Origin: Psychrobacter glacincola
GTDB taxonomy: Bacteria > Pseudomonadota > Gammaproteobacteria > Pseudomonadales > Moraxellaceae
Direction of reading: 5' to 3'
NCBI RefSeq assembly: GCF_904846075.1
Contig: NZ_CAJGZH010000001.1
Coordinates: forward strand, 434,001 to 498,000
DNA: 64,000 bases
Shown: positions 42,121 to 51,562 of the stretch, in pieces
Layout: the number at the start of each line of letters is the position of its first letter
How positions within the stretch are numbered: position 1 is the stretch's first letter
Made by a program: the position numbers and the translations under genes
Notes under the pieces: generated by a model
Databases searched by the model: none
What the model was told of the DNA's origin: nothing
Seen by the model: the letters and a program-made list of their open reading frames with translations, nothing else

Positions 42121-42498
42121 ATGAAAAAAACAGTATTGAACACAGTTATGAGTACGGCACTTATCATGGCGATGGGTGTGAGTGTGAGCGCGTGTGGTGG
42201 CGGGGAAGATCATGAAGTATTGGCAAAAGATCGCGTTGATGAAGCCGCTGAACTCGCGCTTAAAAAGGCACCACCAGCCGAAAAGATGGAATTCCCAGAA
42301 ACGGCTCCAGCGCCAGTAACTGAAGCTGCTGGCACTGTAGATGGTGCTGCAACTGCTGAAGCAGGTACAACTGCTACTGATATGCCAGTTGCAACGGACA
42401 GCGCGGAAACTGATGCGTCTGTCGCTGATAGTGCAGATATGCCAGCTGCTGATACGGCGGCAACGCCTACTGCTGACGCTGCACCAGCTACGAACTAA
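42121..42498 (+). CDS. Small Ala/Thr-rich putative lipoprotein
   Basis: 125 aa. Signal peptide MKKTVLNTVMSTALIMAMG with lipobox VSAC (Cys about 25) followed by GGGE. Residues from about 60 onward are low-complexity, made of Ala, Thr, Asp, Pro and Glu (for example ATAEAGTTATDMPVATDSAE), probably an unstructured linker. No domain is recognisable. GAGG precedes the ATG. It lies 84 bp before a lipoprotein cytochrome c on the same strand, so the two may form an operon. Confidence 0.75.
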   Translation: MKKTVLNTVMSTALIMAMGVSVSACGGGEDHEVLAKDRVDEAAELALKKAPPAEKMEFPETAPAPVTEAAGTVDGAATAEAGTTATDMPVATDSAETDASVADSADMPAADTAATPTADAAPATN

Positions 42499-42582
42499 TA
42501 ACGGTTTGTGTTTTGATACGTTTTAAATTTATGCGCTGTCATAAACAGTCGCCAACATGAAATATCGAATAGAGGTGTGATC

Positions 42583-43092
42583 ATGATGAATAAACGGCAG
42601 CGTATGAATAAACTGACCTTATCTGCAATCAGTTTGAGTGCACTATTATCAATAACTGCTTGTAGTGGTGACAATACAGCAGTTGAAGATTCTGCCACTG
42701 TCAATGAACCTGCCGATAAAGCTATAGTGGTAGAAGAATCGCCTATAGTCGAACCTGAAGTCGTTACGCCGGAACCTGTGGCAGATGCCGAGACGACGGT
42801 CATTGAAGACGAGCAAGTGCAGGAAATCTCTGCTGAGCCAGAAGTGTTGGCTGCGGATGCAGGAGCCAAGCTTTATGAGACTAACTGTAAAGTTTGTCAT
42901 GAAGGAGGGCTGCTGAACGCGCCGAAATACGGTGATAAAGTAGCGTGGGAGCCGCGTTTGGCCAAAGGCACAGAGACGCTGCACATGCATTCGGCAAAAG
43001 GTTTTAATAAGATGCCAGCCCAAGCCACTGATCAGGTCAGTGAAGCCCAAGTTCACGCGGCTGTAGATTACATGATTGAAGCCGTTAGCTGA
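42583..43092 (+). CDS. Lipid-anchored cytochrome c, c5-like
   Basis: 169 aa from ATG 42583 (ATG 42586 is equally possible; AGAGGTG at 42571-42577 serves either). Signal peptide with lipobox SITAC, then an acidic Pro/Glu/Val linker of about 70 residues, then a single c-type domain: GAKLYETNCKVCHEGG (CxxCH), W-x-PRLAKG and the distal Met in FNKMPAQATDQVSEAQVHAAVDYM. This is the cytochrome c5/CytC_5 pattern, an electron carrier probably anchored in a membrane lipid layer facing the periplasm. The long linker lets the heme domain reach partners. Confidence 0.85.
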   Translation: MMNKRQRMNKLTLSAISLSALLSITACSGDNTAVEDSATVNEPADKAIVVEESPIVEPEVVTPEPVADAETTVIEDEQVQEISAEPEVLAADAGAKLYETNCKVCHEGGLLNAPKYGDKVAWEPRLAKGTETLHMHSAKGFNKMPAQATDQVSEAQVHAAVDYMIEAVS

Positions 43093-43136
43093 TAGGATAT
43101 ATTAAGATATATTGACCATTGAAATTTGTTAAACTG

Positions 43137-43169
43137 ACCGTCATTGTGACTGACAATGGCGGTTTTTTT
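43137..43169 (+). terminator. Rho-independent terminator of the cytochrome c gene
   Basis: ACCGTCATTGT / ACAATGGCGGT stem (one G-T pair) followed by TTTTTTT. Confidence 0.85.
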
Positions 43170-43191
43170 ATGCACGTTTTTTGGCAGATAC

Positions 43192-43355
43192 TAGGGCGTG
43201 TCCTCAATTCAATCGACTGACCTCTAAATGGGCTAAATTTTACTAAACATTGTCCAAAGTGCTTATTAATATCTCGATATTTATAAGTTACTTTCTTTGT
43301 TTAATGATAATTTATCTCGTTTTTATCAGCATTTTTAAAAAGAATACACGCCCTA
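43192..43355. mobile_element. MITE-like element, about 164 bp, 10-bp terminal inverted repeats
   Basis: TAGGGCGTGT (43192-43201) is the exact complement of ACACGCCCTA (43346-43355). Both ends coincide with a TA dinucleotide, which would fit GGGCGTGT...ACACGCCC inserted at a duplicated TA, as IS630/Tc1-type elements do; that class is inference. No coding capacity. A similar solo end lies at 36572. Confidence 0.65.
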
Positions 43356-43413
43356 AAAGATGGCAACGTTGTAAAAAATAATACGCAGACCAAAGTATGA
43401 TAAAGGCAAAAAT

Positions 43414-44472
43414 ATGAAAGTATTGGGTTTAGAGACTTCTTGTGATGAGACAGGTCTGGCGATTTTTGACAGTGAGCAAGTGAATAGTGACAATCAAGGA
43501 CTGGTTGGACAAGTCCTGTATTCACAAATAGAGCTGCACGCACTGTATGGTGGCGTTGTGCCTGAGCTTGCAAGCCGCGATCATATTCGCAAGTTGGTGC
43601 CTTTGCTTAATGAGTTGTTAGAGCAGTGTAATGTGAAAAAAAGCGAGATTGATGCCATTGCTTATACCAAGGGACCCGGACTGATTGGCGCTTTGATGAC
43701 AGGCGCATTATTTGGGCGCAGTTTGGCATATGGCTTGGATATCCCTGCTATTGGTATTCATCATATGGAAGGACATTTGCTCGCGCCACTGATGGGGGCC
43801 AATCCACCCGCCTTTCCGTTTGTTTCGTTATTGGTCTCAGGTGGTCATACGTTGCTCATCGCCGCACGTGGTGTTGGGCAATATGAAATATTGGGTGAGT
43901 CGATTGATGATGCCGCAGGTGAGTGCTTTGATAAAGCCGCCAAAATGCTAGGTTTGCCTTATCCGGGTGGTCCCAATATTGCTAAATTGGCTGAAAAAGG
44001 TAACTCAAATGCTTACAATTTGCCAAGACCCATGCTACATCGCGGCTTAGACTTTTCCTTTAGTGGTATGAAAACGGCCGTGCATAATCTTATTAAAGAC
44101 ACAGATGGTTCAGGAGGCTCAGGGAATAGCTCTGATAGTGATCCGCAAGTTCGTGCTGATATCGCCGCCAGCTTTCAGCATGCAGTCGTCGATACACTGG
44201 TGAAAAAATGCGTCAAAGCACTTAAGCAAGTAGAAATGAACCGATTGGTGATTGCGGGTGGTGTCAGTGCCAACACTCATTTACGTGAAACCTTGGAGAG
44301 TGAGCTTGCTAAAATAAATGCCACTGTGCATTATGCACCGCCTGCATTATGTACTGATAATGGGGCGATGATTGCTTATGCCGGTTATGAGCGCTTGCAA
44401 GCAGGGCAGTCTGATGATTTGGCGGTGAGTTGTGTGCCACGTTGGCCGATGACTGAGCTACCAGCAGTGTAA
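43414..44472 (+). CDS. tsaD: tRNA N6-adenosine threonylcarbamoyltransferase
   Basis: Transfers the threonylcarbamoyl group to A37 of ANN-decoding tRNAs (t6A), with TsaB and TsaE. 352 aa. ASKHA-fold motifs: [40 protein letters not shown], the metal-binding [14 protein letters not shown] and [17 protein letters not shown], then [12 protein letters not shown] and [12 protein letters not shown]. An insert near 228-245 ([15 protein letters not shown]) is Ser/Gly/Asp-rich and lengthens the protein slightly. AAAGG precedes the ATG. Its promoter must lie in or right after the 43192-43355 element. Confidence 0.98.
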   Translation: MKVLGLETSCDETGLAIFDSEQVNSDNQGLVGQVLYSQIELHALYGGVVPELASRDHIRKLVPLLNELLEQCNVKKSEIDAIAYTKGPGLIGALMTGALFGRSLAYGLDIPAIGIHHMEGHLLAPLMGANPPAFPFVSLLVSGGHTLLIAARGVGQYEILGESIDDAAGECFDKAAKMLGLPYPGGPNIAKLAEKGNSNAYNLPRPMLHRGLDFSFSGMKTAVHNLIKDTDGSGGSGNSSDSDPQVRADIAASFQHAVVDTLVKKCVKALKQVEMNRLVIAGGVSANTHLRETLESELAKINATVHYAPPALCTDNGAMIAYAGYERLQAGQSDDLAVSCVPRWPMTELPAV

Positions 44473-44528
44473 AGGCGGCTTTGCTCAATACTATCTCCGT
44501 TAACCTTGATTAAACCTAAGGATAAACT

Positions 44529-44900
44529 ATGCAGTGGCTTGCTATTGGACTAGGGGCTGCAATTGGCGCTTGCCTGCGGGCGTGGTTGGCTCGTTTTAAT
44601 CCGCTGCACCACTGGATACCACTTGGGACGCTTAGTGCCAATATATTGGGTGGACTATTAATAGGGTTGGCACTGGTGTGGTTTGAGCGCGTGGGCAGCG
44701 GTCTATCGCCCAATGTCCGACTATTTGTGATTACCGGTTTTTTGGGCGGATTGACCACTTTTAGTACTTTTAGTGCAGAAGTTTTTGCCTTTATCAACGC
44801 TGGCAAATTACTAGCAGGTTTGGGATTGGTCGGGCTACATGTGGGACTGACGTTACTAGCAACCGCTATCGGATTTTACTTTTTCAAGCTGGTTTTATAA
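44529..44900 (+). CDS. crcB: Fluoride ion channel CrcB/Fluc
   Basis: 123 aa, four transmembrane helices. Dual-topology fluoride exporter family: [32 protein letters not shown] (the conserved Asn), and [15 protein letters not shown], the fluoride-pathway and sodium-site signature. AAGGAT precedes the ATG. It starts 56 bp after tsaD and is probably co-transcribed with it. No fluoride riboswitch is recognisable in that short gap. Confidence 0.95.
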   Translation: MQWLAIGLGAAIGACLRAWLARFNPLHHWIPLGTLSANILGGLLIGLALVWFERVGSGLSPNVRLFVITGFLGGLTTFSTFSAEVFAFINAGKLLAGLGLVGLHVGLTLLATAIGFYFFKLVL

Positions 44901-45020
44901 GCTTTGATAGATGTTACTCGCATAATGGTCTGGTTTGAATAGTTCTTTTATAGCAGTCTATTTCAAGTGGTCTGTTAATAGGTTTGCAGGGTGAAATAGC
45001 TGGTTCCCTTAGGGTATATC

Positions 45021-45533
45021 CTAAAAGCGTTCCTCTTGAAATTCATGATATTTAGAAGAAAATTTATGCAAATTACTTTTGGATTCTTCGTTTAAAGAAT
45101 CATACAAGTCATTATTCAAGACATCATAAGCGCACATAAAAGTACTTTTGTTTTTTTGAGTATAGTCTTGCATCATGTCTATACAAGAAAATGAATTGAG
45201 TACGTTGAATAGAATACTAGTATTATAAGGGGCGTATTCCAAAGCTTTTTGGAAAAAAATTAGTCCAGAGTAGTTTTCTTTATCTTCCGAAAGATATGGA
45301 GCAAGATCTACAGTTATTCCTTTTAGGTTTAAAGCCTCCGCTATTTCACTATCTGTTGAATTACTATCAGAAATTACTTCATTTAAGATATCAAGAGCTA
45401 GCTCTGGTTCATAGTTTTGGTAAAAAATCTCTGCTTGGTTCAGCTTTTTTTCTATAGTAGGCATTAGTTTTTTTATCCATTCATCTTTGGTTATACGGTC
45501 AGCAGTTCGATGCCTGTATAGCGCACCGAACAC
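45021..45533 (-). CDS. Small TPR-like orphan protein, N-terminus uncertain
   Basis: Up to 170 aa. AT-rich and unlike its neighbours in codon use. Two helical repeats look like TPR hairpins (LNQAEIFYQNYEPELALDIL, IAEALNLKGITVDLAPYL, SGLIFFQKALEYAPYNTS). The frame opens at a GTG (45533) without a ribosome-binding site, and the first 20 residues (FGALYRHRTADRIT) look less AT-rich than the rest. ATG 45464 is an alternative start, also without a clear site. It may be the 3' part of a larger gene cut at its 5' end, or a small acquired gene. No function assigned. Confidence 0.5.
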   Translation of the reverse strand: MFGALYRHRTADRITKDEWIKKLMPTIEKKLNQAEIFYQNYEPELALDILNEVISDSNSTDSEIAEALNLKGITVDLAPYLSEDKENYSGLIFFQKALEYAPYNTSILFNVLNSFSCIDMMQDYTQKNKSTFMCAYDVLNNDLYDSLNEESKSNLHKFSSKYHEFQEERF

Positions 45534-45727
45534 GAATAGAATATGTATGGTAGGTACACCATGAAGTACACTGTGATCGTTTCAGTAAGTTGAAACTTTG
45601 ATACCATTAGCCTACTGCCAAAGATTCGAGCCTTCACTAGTGTACCGTTATTTACCATAACGCTCGTCATAGCGTAAGAGAGCGGATGATATTTCTTAAC
45701 TGGAATAATTTAGTAGATAGTGAAATA

Positions 45728-46624
45728 TTACACCGGCTTCACAATACCCTCTAATAAACTCGCAAACCCTTGCATATAAGCGGTATCTTGGCTTGAAGTG
45801 CGCGTCGCTGCATATAGCTGACAATACACGCCTGTACCTAATGGGCGCGAGACGACCCAGCCTTTTTTCTCGTATTCAGCGACTACCCAATCAGGTAACG
45901 CCGCCACACCGCGTTCACTAGCAACCAATTGAATCAGCATCGCCGTCAACTCTGTGGTACGAATGCTATCAAAGCTTACGTGCGCTGGCGTCATAAAGTT
46001 GGCAATAATATCAAGGCGCTTGGCTTCCACTGGATACGCAATCAGGGTTTCATTGGTTAAATCATCTGGTTCAATAGTTTTCTGCGCCGCCAAATCATGC
46101 GTGGGCGATAGCACCAAGCGACTTTCATACTCAAATAACGGCTGATAGCTGATACCGTCTATCGGTAAATCGCTGGTGGTAATGAGTAAATCAATATCAC
46201 CTTCCATCAATAAGTGGTGCGGCTCTGGCTCAAAACCTGTCGCAAAGTCCAGCTCTACATCAGACCATTCGCGGCGGTAATGATTGAGTATCGGCATGAG
46301 CCAATCGAAGCAACTGTGACATTCAGAAGCTAGGCGTAATCTACCCGCTTGACCATGGGCCAAGCGCTTGAGGTTGGATTTGGTGCGAGTTACTTGTGGC
46401 ATGATGCTATCTGCCAATGCCAGTACCGTTTTACCTGCTGGCGTAAAAGTGAGCGGGCGTGTTCGGCGATTGACCAAACTGATATCGTAATAATTTTCCA
46501 GCTCTTTTAACTGATGTGAGACCGCAGACGCCGTGACGTGCAACTCATCGGCCGCTGCTGCCAGTGAGCCGTGTGCTCGCAGCGCGGTTAAGGTATGAGA
46601 TGACGGAGTTCTAGCATAAGACAA
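45728..46624 (-). CDS. metR: LysR-family regulator, MetR-like
   Basis: 298 aa. The N-terminal winged HTH (LTALRAHGSLAAAADELHVTASAVSHQLKELE, about 12-43) and the effector domain SECHSCFDWLMPILNHYRREW closely match MetR, the homocysteine-responsive activator of metE/metH and related genes. TFTPAGKTVL ends the wing. It lies 86 bp downstream of the potC-like gene on the same strand. No metE or met gene is adjacent in this window, so its targets are elsewhere. The ATG is weakly supported. Confidence 0.88.
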   Translation of the reverse strand: MSYARTPSSHTLTALRAHGSLAAAADELHVTASAVSHQLKELENYYDISLVNRRTRPLTFTPAGKTVLALADSIMPQVTRTKSNLKRLAHGQAGRLRLASECHSCFDWLMPILNHYRREWSDVELDFATGFEPEPHHLLMEGDIDLLITTSDLPIDGISYQPLFEYESRLVLSPTHDLAAQKTIEPDDLTNETLIAYPVEAKRLDIIANFMTPAHVSFDSIRTTELTAMLIQLVASERGVAALPDWVVAEYEKKGWVVSRPLGTGVYCQLYAATRTSSQDTAYMQGFASLLEGIVKPV

Positions 46625-46710
46625 CCTAACTGCTAAGATGAGAAAAATTCATTATAATCGATATAGCACTGATTTTCATTCAAAGTCAGTACTTAATCCG
46701 CGATGCTAAA

Positions 46711-47541
46711 TTAGCGTCGGCGTAATAATAGCTGAGAAATAATGACCAATATCAGCGAAGCAACCAATAAAATCGTACCAATGGCATTAACCTCTGGTTT
46801 GAGTCCTACCCGTACCATCGAATAGATTCGTAACGGTAAAATCTCATAACTAGGGCCAGTGACAAAGGTAGAAACCACCACATCATCTAGCGATAAAGTA
46901 AAGGCCAGTAGCCACCCTGCCATCACTGCGGGCAGAATGACAGGAATAAGTACAGTACGTACCATCGTTGATTCATTGGCACCCAAGTCGCGTGCGGCTT
47001 CCATCAAGCGTTCATCGAGACTGCTTAATCGTGCAAAGACTGTGATGACTACAAACGGTAAGCAAAAAGTAATATGTGCCAATAACAGCGAGACAAAGCC
47101 TAATTGCAATCCTATTAATAAGAATAATGCCAATAATGAAATGGCGAGCACGATTTCAGGTGACATCATCAATACGAATAACAGCCCGTTTAATAAGCCT
47201 TTACCGCGAAAGTTATATCGATGTAGCGCAAGGGCGGTCAATGTTCCTATTAAAGTTGAGACGGTGGCTGCGACCAATCCTAATACAATAGAATGCCAAA
47301 ATGCATCGAGCATCGCTTGGTTATTCAACAGCGACTCATACCACTTTAAGCTAAAGCCGCCCCAGTTATAGCCGATTTTTGATTTATTAAATGACATGAC
47401 GACTAGAACGATAATCGGCAAATACAGCATGGTATAAATAAGGCCAAGATAGCCTTTAGCCGCGATGCTGCCAATCTTGATAGACGATCTTTTTTTAGTC
47501 GTCGAGCTACTCAGTTGATGATTCAGTGAACTATCAGACAT
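46711..47541 (-). CDS. ABC transporter permease, PotC/YdcV-type
   Basis: 276 aa inner-membrane permease with about six helices. The EAA loop that couples to the ATPase is clear: EAARDLGANESTMVRTVLIPVILPAVMAG, near 180-208. The N-terminal ~25 residues are a charged cytosolic extension. The LSLDDVVVSTFVTGPSYEILPLRIYSMVR segment is typical of spermidine/putrescine PotC-like proteins. Starts one base into the stop of the preceding permease gene (overlap ATGA), so it is translationally coupled. Confidence 0.9.
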   Translation of the reverse strand: MSDSSLNHQLSSSTTKKRSSIKIGSIAAKGYLGLIYTMLYLPIIVLVVMSFNKSKIGYNWGGFSLKWYESLLNNQAMLDAFWHSIVLGLVAATVSTLIGTLTALALHRYNFRGKGLLNGLLFVLMMSPEIVLAISLLALFLLIGLQLGFVSLLLAHITFCLPFVVITVFARLSSLDERLMEAARDLGANESTMVRTVLIPVILPAVMAGWLLAFTLSLDDVVVSTFVTGPSYEILPLRIYSMVRVGLKPEVNAIGTILLVASLILVIISQLLLRRR

Positions 47542-48419
47542 TAGGGCACCTCATTAAAGTCAGTCTTGCCAATGCGGCGACTACTGGCACGGTAGGCGAG
47601 TAATAGTACCGCCATTGCCAGTGTCAATAACACGCTGGCGGCTGCGCCAAATGGCCAGTCACGTGCATCCAAGAACTGGTTTTTGATGATATTGCCGACC
47701 AATAAATTGCGTGAACCACCCAAAATGTCTGCGACGTAAAACATTCCCATCGCTGGCAGCAGCACCAATAATACCCCTGAGATAATACCAGGCGTCGTCA
47801 ATGGTAATACGATATGCCAAAAAGTCTGGGTCTTTGATGCACCCAAATCCTGTGAGGCGAGTAGCATGTCATTGCGCAAATCGGTAAATACAGCGTATAA
47901 CGGCAACACCATAAACGGGAACAATAAATACGTCAGACCAGCAATCACCGCCCCTTGCGTATATAAAATATTGATAGGAGCATCGATGACACCTATCGCC
48001 ATTAGGGATTTATTAATCAAGCCGTTATTGGCAAACAGTAACTTGAGTGCATAAGTACGCACAAGAGAGTTGGTCCAAAACGGTAGGATTAACAGCATCA
48101 TGAGCAGCGGTTGCCAGCGCGTTTTGGCTTTGGATATCAGCCAGGCAAAAGGGTAGCCAAGTAACAAACAGATGATGGTCGTGATGCCTGCCATCCATAA
48201 CGAATGAATAAACACACCGAAATATAGCGGATCAATCATACGTATATAGCTGTCGATGCTGACAGGCAAGCTAATAAAAGCACTGGTATCGCGGGTCAAA
48301 AAACTGACAGCGATGACCAAGATATTTGGTAATAGCGCAAATATCAGTAACCAGCCCCAAATCAGCCAGAGCGTTGCGGTACGAAAAGGACTTTTACTGC
48401 CCAAGCTATGACGTGCCAT
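47541..48419 (-). CDS. ABC transporter permease, PotB-type
   Basis: 292 aa with six predicted helices. The N-terminal half carries DPLYFGVFIHSLWMAGITT and LLGYPFAWLISKA; the EAA-like loop is ASQDLGASKTQTFWHIVLPLTTPGI. PotB-type permeases pair with a PotC-type partner, as encoded here downstream. Overlaps both neighbours by one base (ATGA junctions), indicating a tight potABC operon. Confidence 0.9.
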   Translation of the reverse strand: MARHSLGSKSPFRTATLWLIWGWLLIFALLPNILVIAVSFLTRDTSAFISLPVSIDSYIRMIDPLYFGVFIHSLWMAGITTIICLLLGYPFAWLISKAKTRWQPLLMMLLILPFWTNSLVRTYALKLLFANNGLINKSLMAIGVIDAPINILYTQGAVIAGLTYLLFPFMVLPLYAVFTDLRNDMLLASQDLGASKTQTFWHIVLPLTTPGIISGVLLVLLPAMGMFYVADILGGSRNLLVGNIIKNQFLDARDWPFGAAASVLLTLAMAVLLLAYRASSRRIGKTDFNEVP

Positions 48420-49681
48420 CAGCTATTATCCTTTTGAGACGCTAAATTGGCAGATTGATTATTTGCCTCCTCATTAAGCGTACCGTCTTCTGGCAGGACC
48501 CACTCCCAGCCGTCGACCCACGAAACTTTGACGCCTTCATTTAACTTGTAATCAAAACTTGGATCATCTTCGTCAAAGAATTCAGAGGCCTTAATAATAT
48601 GACCGTTTGCTAAATCAATGATTGAGTCTAAGGTGCTGCCTTTATAGTTGCTTTCAATCACTCGCCCGAGTAAGCCACCATGTTCTTTATCATTGGGATC
48701 ATAAATGCGTAAATCTTCGGGGCGTAGCAATAAATTGACGATATCGCCCACTTGTACATCGTTAGCAAAATTAGGACGGCGTAGATTGCGTAAGGTGATC
48801 GGGCCCTCTTGCGCTTGTGCCTCACAAACTTCGACTTCGATACGGCCATTGGTCAAGCGACCGTCGCGATCTGGTTGTTCAGGGTAAACCCCTATGACTT
48901 CGGCTTTAAATAAGTTGGTCTCACCGATAAACTTGGCAGTAAATAAATTAGCGGGCGTTTCATAAATCTCAATAGGCGTACCGATTTGCTGAAAGGTGCC
49001 ATCTTTCATCACTGCAATACGATCCGACATCGATAGTGCTTCCTCTTGATCGTGGGTGACAAAGACAAAGGTGATGCCAAGCTCTCGTTGCAGCCGTTTA
49101 AGCTCAGATTGCATTTGTAAACGCAGCTTATGATCGAGTGCGGATAGTGGCTCATCAAGTAGCAGCAGTTTAGGACGATTGATGACAGCTCTTGCAATAG
49201 CGACACGCTGCTGCTGACCACCCGACAAGTCCTGTGGTTTGCGGTTGGCTAAATGTTCCAGCTGTACCATGGCCAGCATCTCACGCACGCGGGTTTGAAT
49301 CTCATCTTTAGGCACTTTTTTAAGTTTGAGCCCGTAAGCGACATTTTGCGCGACACTCATATGCGGAAACAAGGCGTATTGCTGAAACACTGTATTTACA
49401 GGACGTTTATCGGCTGGTAAGCCCGCCATCTGCATGCCATCTAGATAAATTGCCCCAGCGTTCGGCTGCTCAAAACCAGCAATTAAGCGCAGTAAGGTTG
49501 TTTTACCACAGCCTGATGGGCCAAGCAGCGTTAAAAACTCACCATGCTTGATGTCAAGATTGATGTCTTTTAATACTTCAGTTTGATCATAGGTTTTTTT
49601 TAGACCAGTCAGTTGCAAGAGTACCTTGTCATCGGGAGATGAGGCAGAGGTTCTTTGCGTATTTGGCGGTGAATTGGTCAT
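48419..49681 (-). CDS. ABC transporter ATP-binding protein, PotA-type
   Basis: 420 aa from ATG 49681 (a longer in-frame start at 49777 is not needed). Walker [20 protein letters not shown]-loop [11 protein letters not shown], signature [15 protein letters not shown], Walker [17 protein letters not shown] and the H-loop [10 protein letters not shown] are intact. The C-terminal ~150 residues form a TOBE/OB-type regulatory region, with an insert. Energises the two permeases encoded next. Polyamine uptake is the likeliest role by similarity to PotABC, but no substrate-binding protein (PotD/PotF) is encoded here, so the substrate is not fixed. Confidence 0.92.
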   Translation of the reverse strand: MTNSPPNTQRTSASSPDDKVLLQLTGLKKTYDQTEVLKDINLDIKHGEFLTLLGPSGCGKTTLLRLIAGFEQPNAGAIYLDGMQMAGLPADKRPVNTVFQQYALFPHMSVAQNVAYGLKLKKVPKDEIQTRVREMLAMVQLEHLANRKPQDLSGGQQQRVAIARAVINRPKLLLLDEPLSALDHKLRLQMQSELKRLQRELGITFVFVTHDQEEALSMSDRIAVMKDGTFQQIGTPIEIYETPANLFTAKFIGETNLFKAEVIGVYPEQPDRDGRLTNGRIEVEVCEAQAQEGPITLRNLRRPNFANDVQVGDIVNLLLRPEDLRIYDPNDKEHGGLLGRVIESNYKGSTLDSIIDLANGHIIKASEFFDEDDPSFDYKLNEGVKVSWVDGWEWVLPEDGTLNEEANNQSANLASQKDNS

Positions 49682-50086
49682 AATGTTTGTTCCTACGTGT
49701 CCGACATCGCAGTACAGCCATTTATTTAGGACACTGTCGTCAAGGTGATTTAATAGGGATATCAGCGATGGGTACAAACCCAGTCTGGTGGCCGCGTATT
49801 ATAACAAACCCTTGATCTAAATTAGTGCAAGTTCGTTATAAGTTACGCGAGTCGTACCTTCATGGCAGCGTTAGCTATTGCTATATTTTTATTGCTACAC
49901 GCTTTTGTATAATGACATTTAAACAAAATTTTTTACCATTTTTTGGCTTTTATTCCTATACAATTACTTTGTGGCCAACAAATATAATGAGCCTGATAGG
50001 TTAGTAGCCATTCGCAAATCTATGTTTGAACACATGTATGTAAAGCTGTTTATAACTCTTATAGTATTGATAATAAAGGATCTCTC
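49682..50086. other. Divergent intergenic region between the potA-like gene and carbonic anhydrase gene
   Basis: 405 AT-rich bases with both promoters. No supported reading frame or strong inverted repeat. Confidence 0.45.
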
Positions 50087-50725
50087 ATGCCTACCGATGT
50101 ACGTCCAACAACAGGTCAAGAAGCGCTTGAGCTTTTAAAAGAAGGCAATATGCGCTATATAGATAGCCTGACTACCACTGACCCAACCATGCAAAGGCGA
50201 CCTGAGTTGGTTAAGGATCAAGATCCATTGGCCATTATTTTGGGTTGCTCAGATGCACGGGTACCTGTTGAGATTGTATTTGATCAAGGCTTGGGTGACT
50301 TGTTCGTTATTCGAGTTGCGGGCAATGTCGTTGCGCCTTCACAGATTGGCTCGATTGAATTTGCGGCCGAAAAGTTCGGTACGAAGTTAGTGGTTGTACT
50401 TGGGCACTCACATTGCGGCGCGGTCACAGCTTGTGTGGAGACGCTGATCAACCCTGAGAAAAACTACTCACCCAACTTACAGTCGATTGTCGATCGTATC
50501 CGTCCAAGCGTCTATAACTTGCATGAGCTTGCCACTGCCAATGGGCAAGACGTCGATGCAGACGAGTTGGTTGATCGTTCTATCCGTGCCAACGTACGTA
50601 TGTCAGTTAGCCAGCTCAAACATGGCTCGCGGGCGTTAGAGGACTTAACCAACAGTGGTCAATTGCTGGTCGTTGGTGCGGAGTATGATTTAGAGACTGG
50701 CAAAGTACGTTTCTTAGACAGCTAA
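50087..50725 (+). CDS. can: Beta-class carbonic anhydrase
   Basis: Interconverts CO2 and bicarbonate, supplying bicarbonate for carboxylations. 212 aa. Zinc ligands and catalytic residues lie in ILGCSDARVPVE (Cys, Asp-Arg dyad) and GHSHCGAV (His, Cys). IRVAGNVVAPSQIGSIEFA and the C-terminal SQLKHGSRAL..VVGAEYDLETG are also typical. AAAGGA precedes the ATG. It is followed by gloA after about 150 bp that show only weak folding. Confidence 0.95.
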   Translation: MPTDVRPTTGQEALELLKEGNMRYIDSLTTTDPTMQRRPELVKDQDPLAIILGCSDARVPVEIVFDQGLGDLFVIRVAGNVVAPSQIGSIEFAAEKFGTKLVVVLGHSHCGAVTACVETLINPEKNYSPNLQSIVDRIRPSVYNLHELATANGQDVDADELVDRSIRANVRMSVSQLKHGSRALEDLTNSGQLLVVGAEYDLETGKVRFLDS

Positions 50726-50877
50726 TTAATCGGTTAAATGGGTAGCACCCAGTGTGCGCTCTTACAAAACCCACTCAATGCTTTCGCGATTTTTTATTAT
50801 GATAAAAGGGTCAAGCGCGTAAAAAATATTCACGCGCTTGCTTTTAAACTCTCTATTTTGTCAATATTAGGATAACT

Positions 50878-51459
50878 ATGTCTATATCAAATACTGGCTC
50901 AGCCACCGATAATAATAAAGAATCATTCATCACGCAGCCGACGAGCAGCGTAAATGCTGATGGTGTTCAGCCTATCTCAGCTCAGACGACAGGTTTTACT
51001 TTTAATCACACCATGCTACGGGTAAAAGATCCTGCCAAGTCGCTAGCGTTTTATACTGGTGTCCTCGGTATGACTTTGCTAGCAGTAAAAAAATTCTCTG
51101 ATATGGGCTTTGATTTATACTTTTTAGCCAAGCTGACCGAAAGCGAGCGCGACAATTTGCCCGCAGGTGATGATTTGGAAATCTTTGCATTCCGCCAACG
51201 CGGTATCTTAGAGTTGACCCATAATTATGGCACCGAAACCAAAGCTGACTTTAGCTACCATGATGGTAATGGTGAGCCACAAGGGTTTGGACATATCTGC
51301 TTTAGTGTACCTAGTCTCGATGAAGCGGTTGCTTGGTTTGATAAAAATAATGTCGAATTCAAAAAACGCCCAGAAGATGGCAGTATGAAAAACATTGCCT
51401 TTATCAAAGATGTTGATGGTTACTGGATTGAAATTGTACAAGCAGATTTAATGGGCTAG
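50878..51459 (+). CDS. gloA: Lactoylglutathione lyase (glyoxalase I)
   Basis: Isomerises the methylglyoxal-glutathione hemithioacetal to S-lactoylglutathione. 193 aa. The VOC fold and metal ligands are visible: FNHTMLRVKDPAKSLAFYTGVLGM with the first His, LELTHNYGTE with Glu, GFGHICFSVPSLDEAV with the second His, and DVDGYWIEIVQ with the second Glu. The N-terminal ~40 residues are a Ser/Thr-rich extension beyond E. coli GloA (135 aa), closer to the longer eukaryotic/plant-type and Pseudomonas GloA forms. TTAGGAT precedes the ATG. Confidence 0.95.
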   Translation: MSISNTGSATDNNKESFITQPTSSVNADGVQPISAQTTGFTFNHTMLRVKDPAKSLAFYTGVLGMTLLAVKKFSDMGFDLYFLAKLTESERDNLPAGDDLEIFAFRQRGILELTHNYGTETKADFSYHDGNGEPQGFGHICFSVPSLDEAVAWFDKNNVEFKKRPEDGSMKNIAFIKDVDGYWIEIVQADLMG

Positions 51460-51562
51460 TTTTACCAGCTGATAAGCCAATATGGCAGCTGTTTCAGTCA
51501 AAGAATCGAATAATCGAGTGAATGGAAGCATAAAGCCAACCAACCAAAGGAGTGACGTCTAG

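Larger units (their letters stand above)
43093..43413. other. Intergenic region before tsaD
   Basis: 321 bases made up of the cytochrome c terminator (43137), the 164-bp inverted-repeat element (43192-43355) and 58 bp of tsaD leader. Confidence 0.6.

Noticed and set aside
44473..44528. Fluoride riboswitch before crcB
   Set aside because: The 56-bp gap is too short and lacks the conserved crcB-motif features.
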